The notes beneath the pieces are model-generated. The model saw only the letters and a list, made by a program, of their open reading frames with translations, had not been told where the DNA came from and did not search any database. A program made the translations under genes and the position numbers. Below, piece after piece: positions 5,991-6,041 of a stretch of DNA of 6,041 nt; position 1 is the stretch's first letter, and every line of letters begins with the position of its first letter. The DNA comes from an uncultured Prevotellaceae bacterium (GTDB lineage: Bacteria; Bacteroidota; Bacteroidia; Bacteroidales; Bacteroidaceae): the NCBI GenBank assembly GCA_937892315.1, contig CALAVF010000109.1:1-6041 (forward strand). The letters are read 5' to 3'.

Positions 5991-6041
5991 TGGTCTGAGT
6001 CAGACCACCGAAGCGGTGTGACTCAGACCGCCAAGGCGGTG
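5991..6041. repeat. Tandem 23-nt hairpin-rich repeat running off the right edge
   Basis: Units at 5996-6018 and 6019-6041 share 19 of 23 positions (both TGA[G/C]TCAGACC and ending GCGGTG). The region is built of successive small palindromes: TGGTCTGA/TCAGACCA around G5999, CACCG/CGGTG (6006-6010 and 6014-6018), GGTGTGA/TCAGACC (6015-6021 and 6023-6029, one mismatch), and ACCGCC/GGCGGT (6027-6032 and 6035-6040). The array may continue beyond the window. It lies upstream of the DUF4886 promoter and is not obviously coding. It resembles REP-like intergenic elements; the function is unknown. Confidence 0.75.

Noticed and set aside
5545..6021. Plus-strand open frame with a Val/Ala-rich hydrophobic start opposite the DUF4886 linker.
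   Set aside because: The hydrophobic run is the antisense of the Lys/Thr-rich linker codons, and the frame crosses the promoter and the repeat array. Not a credible gene.
5908..6039. Open minus-strand frame of 43 codons entering from the right edge, ending in TGA at 5908-5910.
   Set aside because: It runs through the tandem hairpin repeats and into the -33 element of the DUF4886 promoter, has no visible start, and resembles no family I can name. Probably non-coding, though the end of an upstream gene cannot be fully excluded.

Overview
The window looks like a piece of a Bacteroidales chromosome, most likely Prevotella or Bacteroides type. The main reasons are the -7 boxes of the form TAnnTTTG in front of three genes, A/T-rich leaders without clear Shine-Dalgarno sites, and a DUF4886 (SGNH-like) secreted protein of the kind common in that order. 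No tRNA, rRNA, CRISPR array, insertion sequence or phage gene is visible. All five genes lie on the minus strand, so transcription runs from right to left.

Reading in the direction of transcription, the right edge (5991-6041) holds two tandem 23-nt units rich in small hairpins that run off the window. Next, from a good Bacteroidetes promoter (5882-5912), comes a secreted DUF4886/SGNH-hydrolase-like protein (4680-5855) with a long Lys/Thr linker. A second promoter (4606-4613) drives a small exported protein of unknown function (4080-4571), followed by a strong intrinsic terminator (4003-4038).

The left two thirds hold an AraC-family regulator (3060-3959, with its own -7 box at 3981-3988), altronate dehydratase UxaA (1451-2998) and an NhaC-family Na+/H+ antiporter-like transporter (57-1316). 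No convincing -7 box precedes uxaA or the transporter. The three may therefore form one regulator-enzyme-transporter unit concerned with hexuronate (galacturonate, pectin) use. UxaA dehydrates D-altronate to 2-keto-3-deoxy-D-gluconate. UxaB, UxaC and KDG kinase/aldolase are not in the window and would have to lie elsewhere. The link of the regulator and the transporter to UxaA is inference from position only.

The most unusual DNA is the 134-bp gap between uxaA and the transporter. It carries a 30-nt imperfect inverted repeat (27/30 identical) interleaved with a second 11-nt inverted repeat, an arrangement that permits alternative or pseudoknotted folds. I found no clearly new defence, mobile or biosynthetic system; the region is mostly ordinary metabolism and surface biology with a few interesting intergenic structures.
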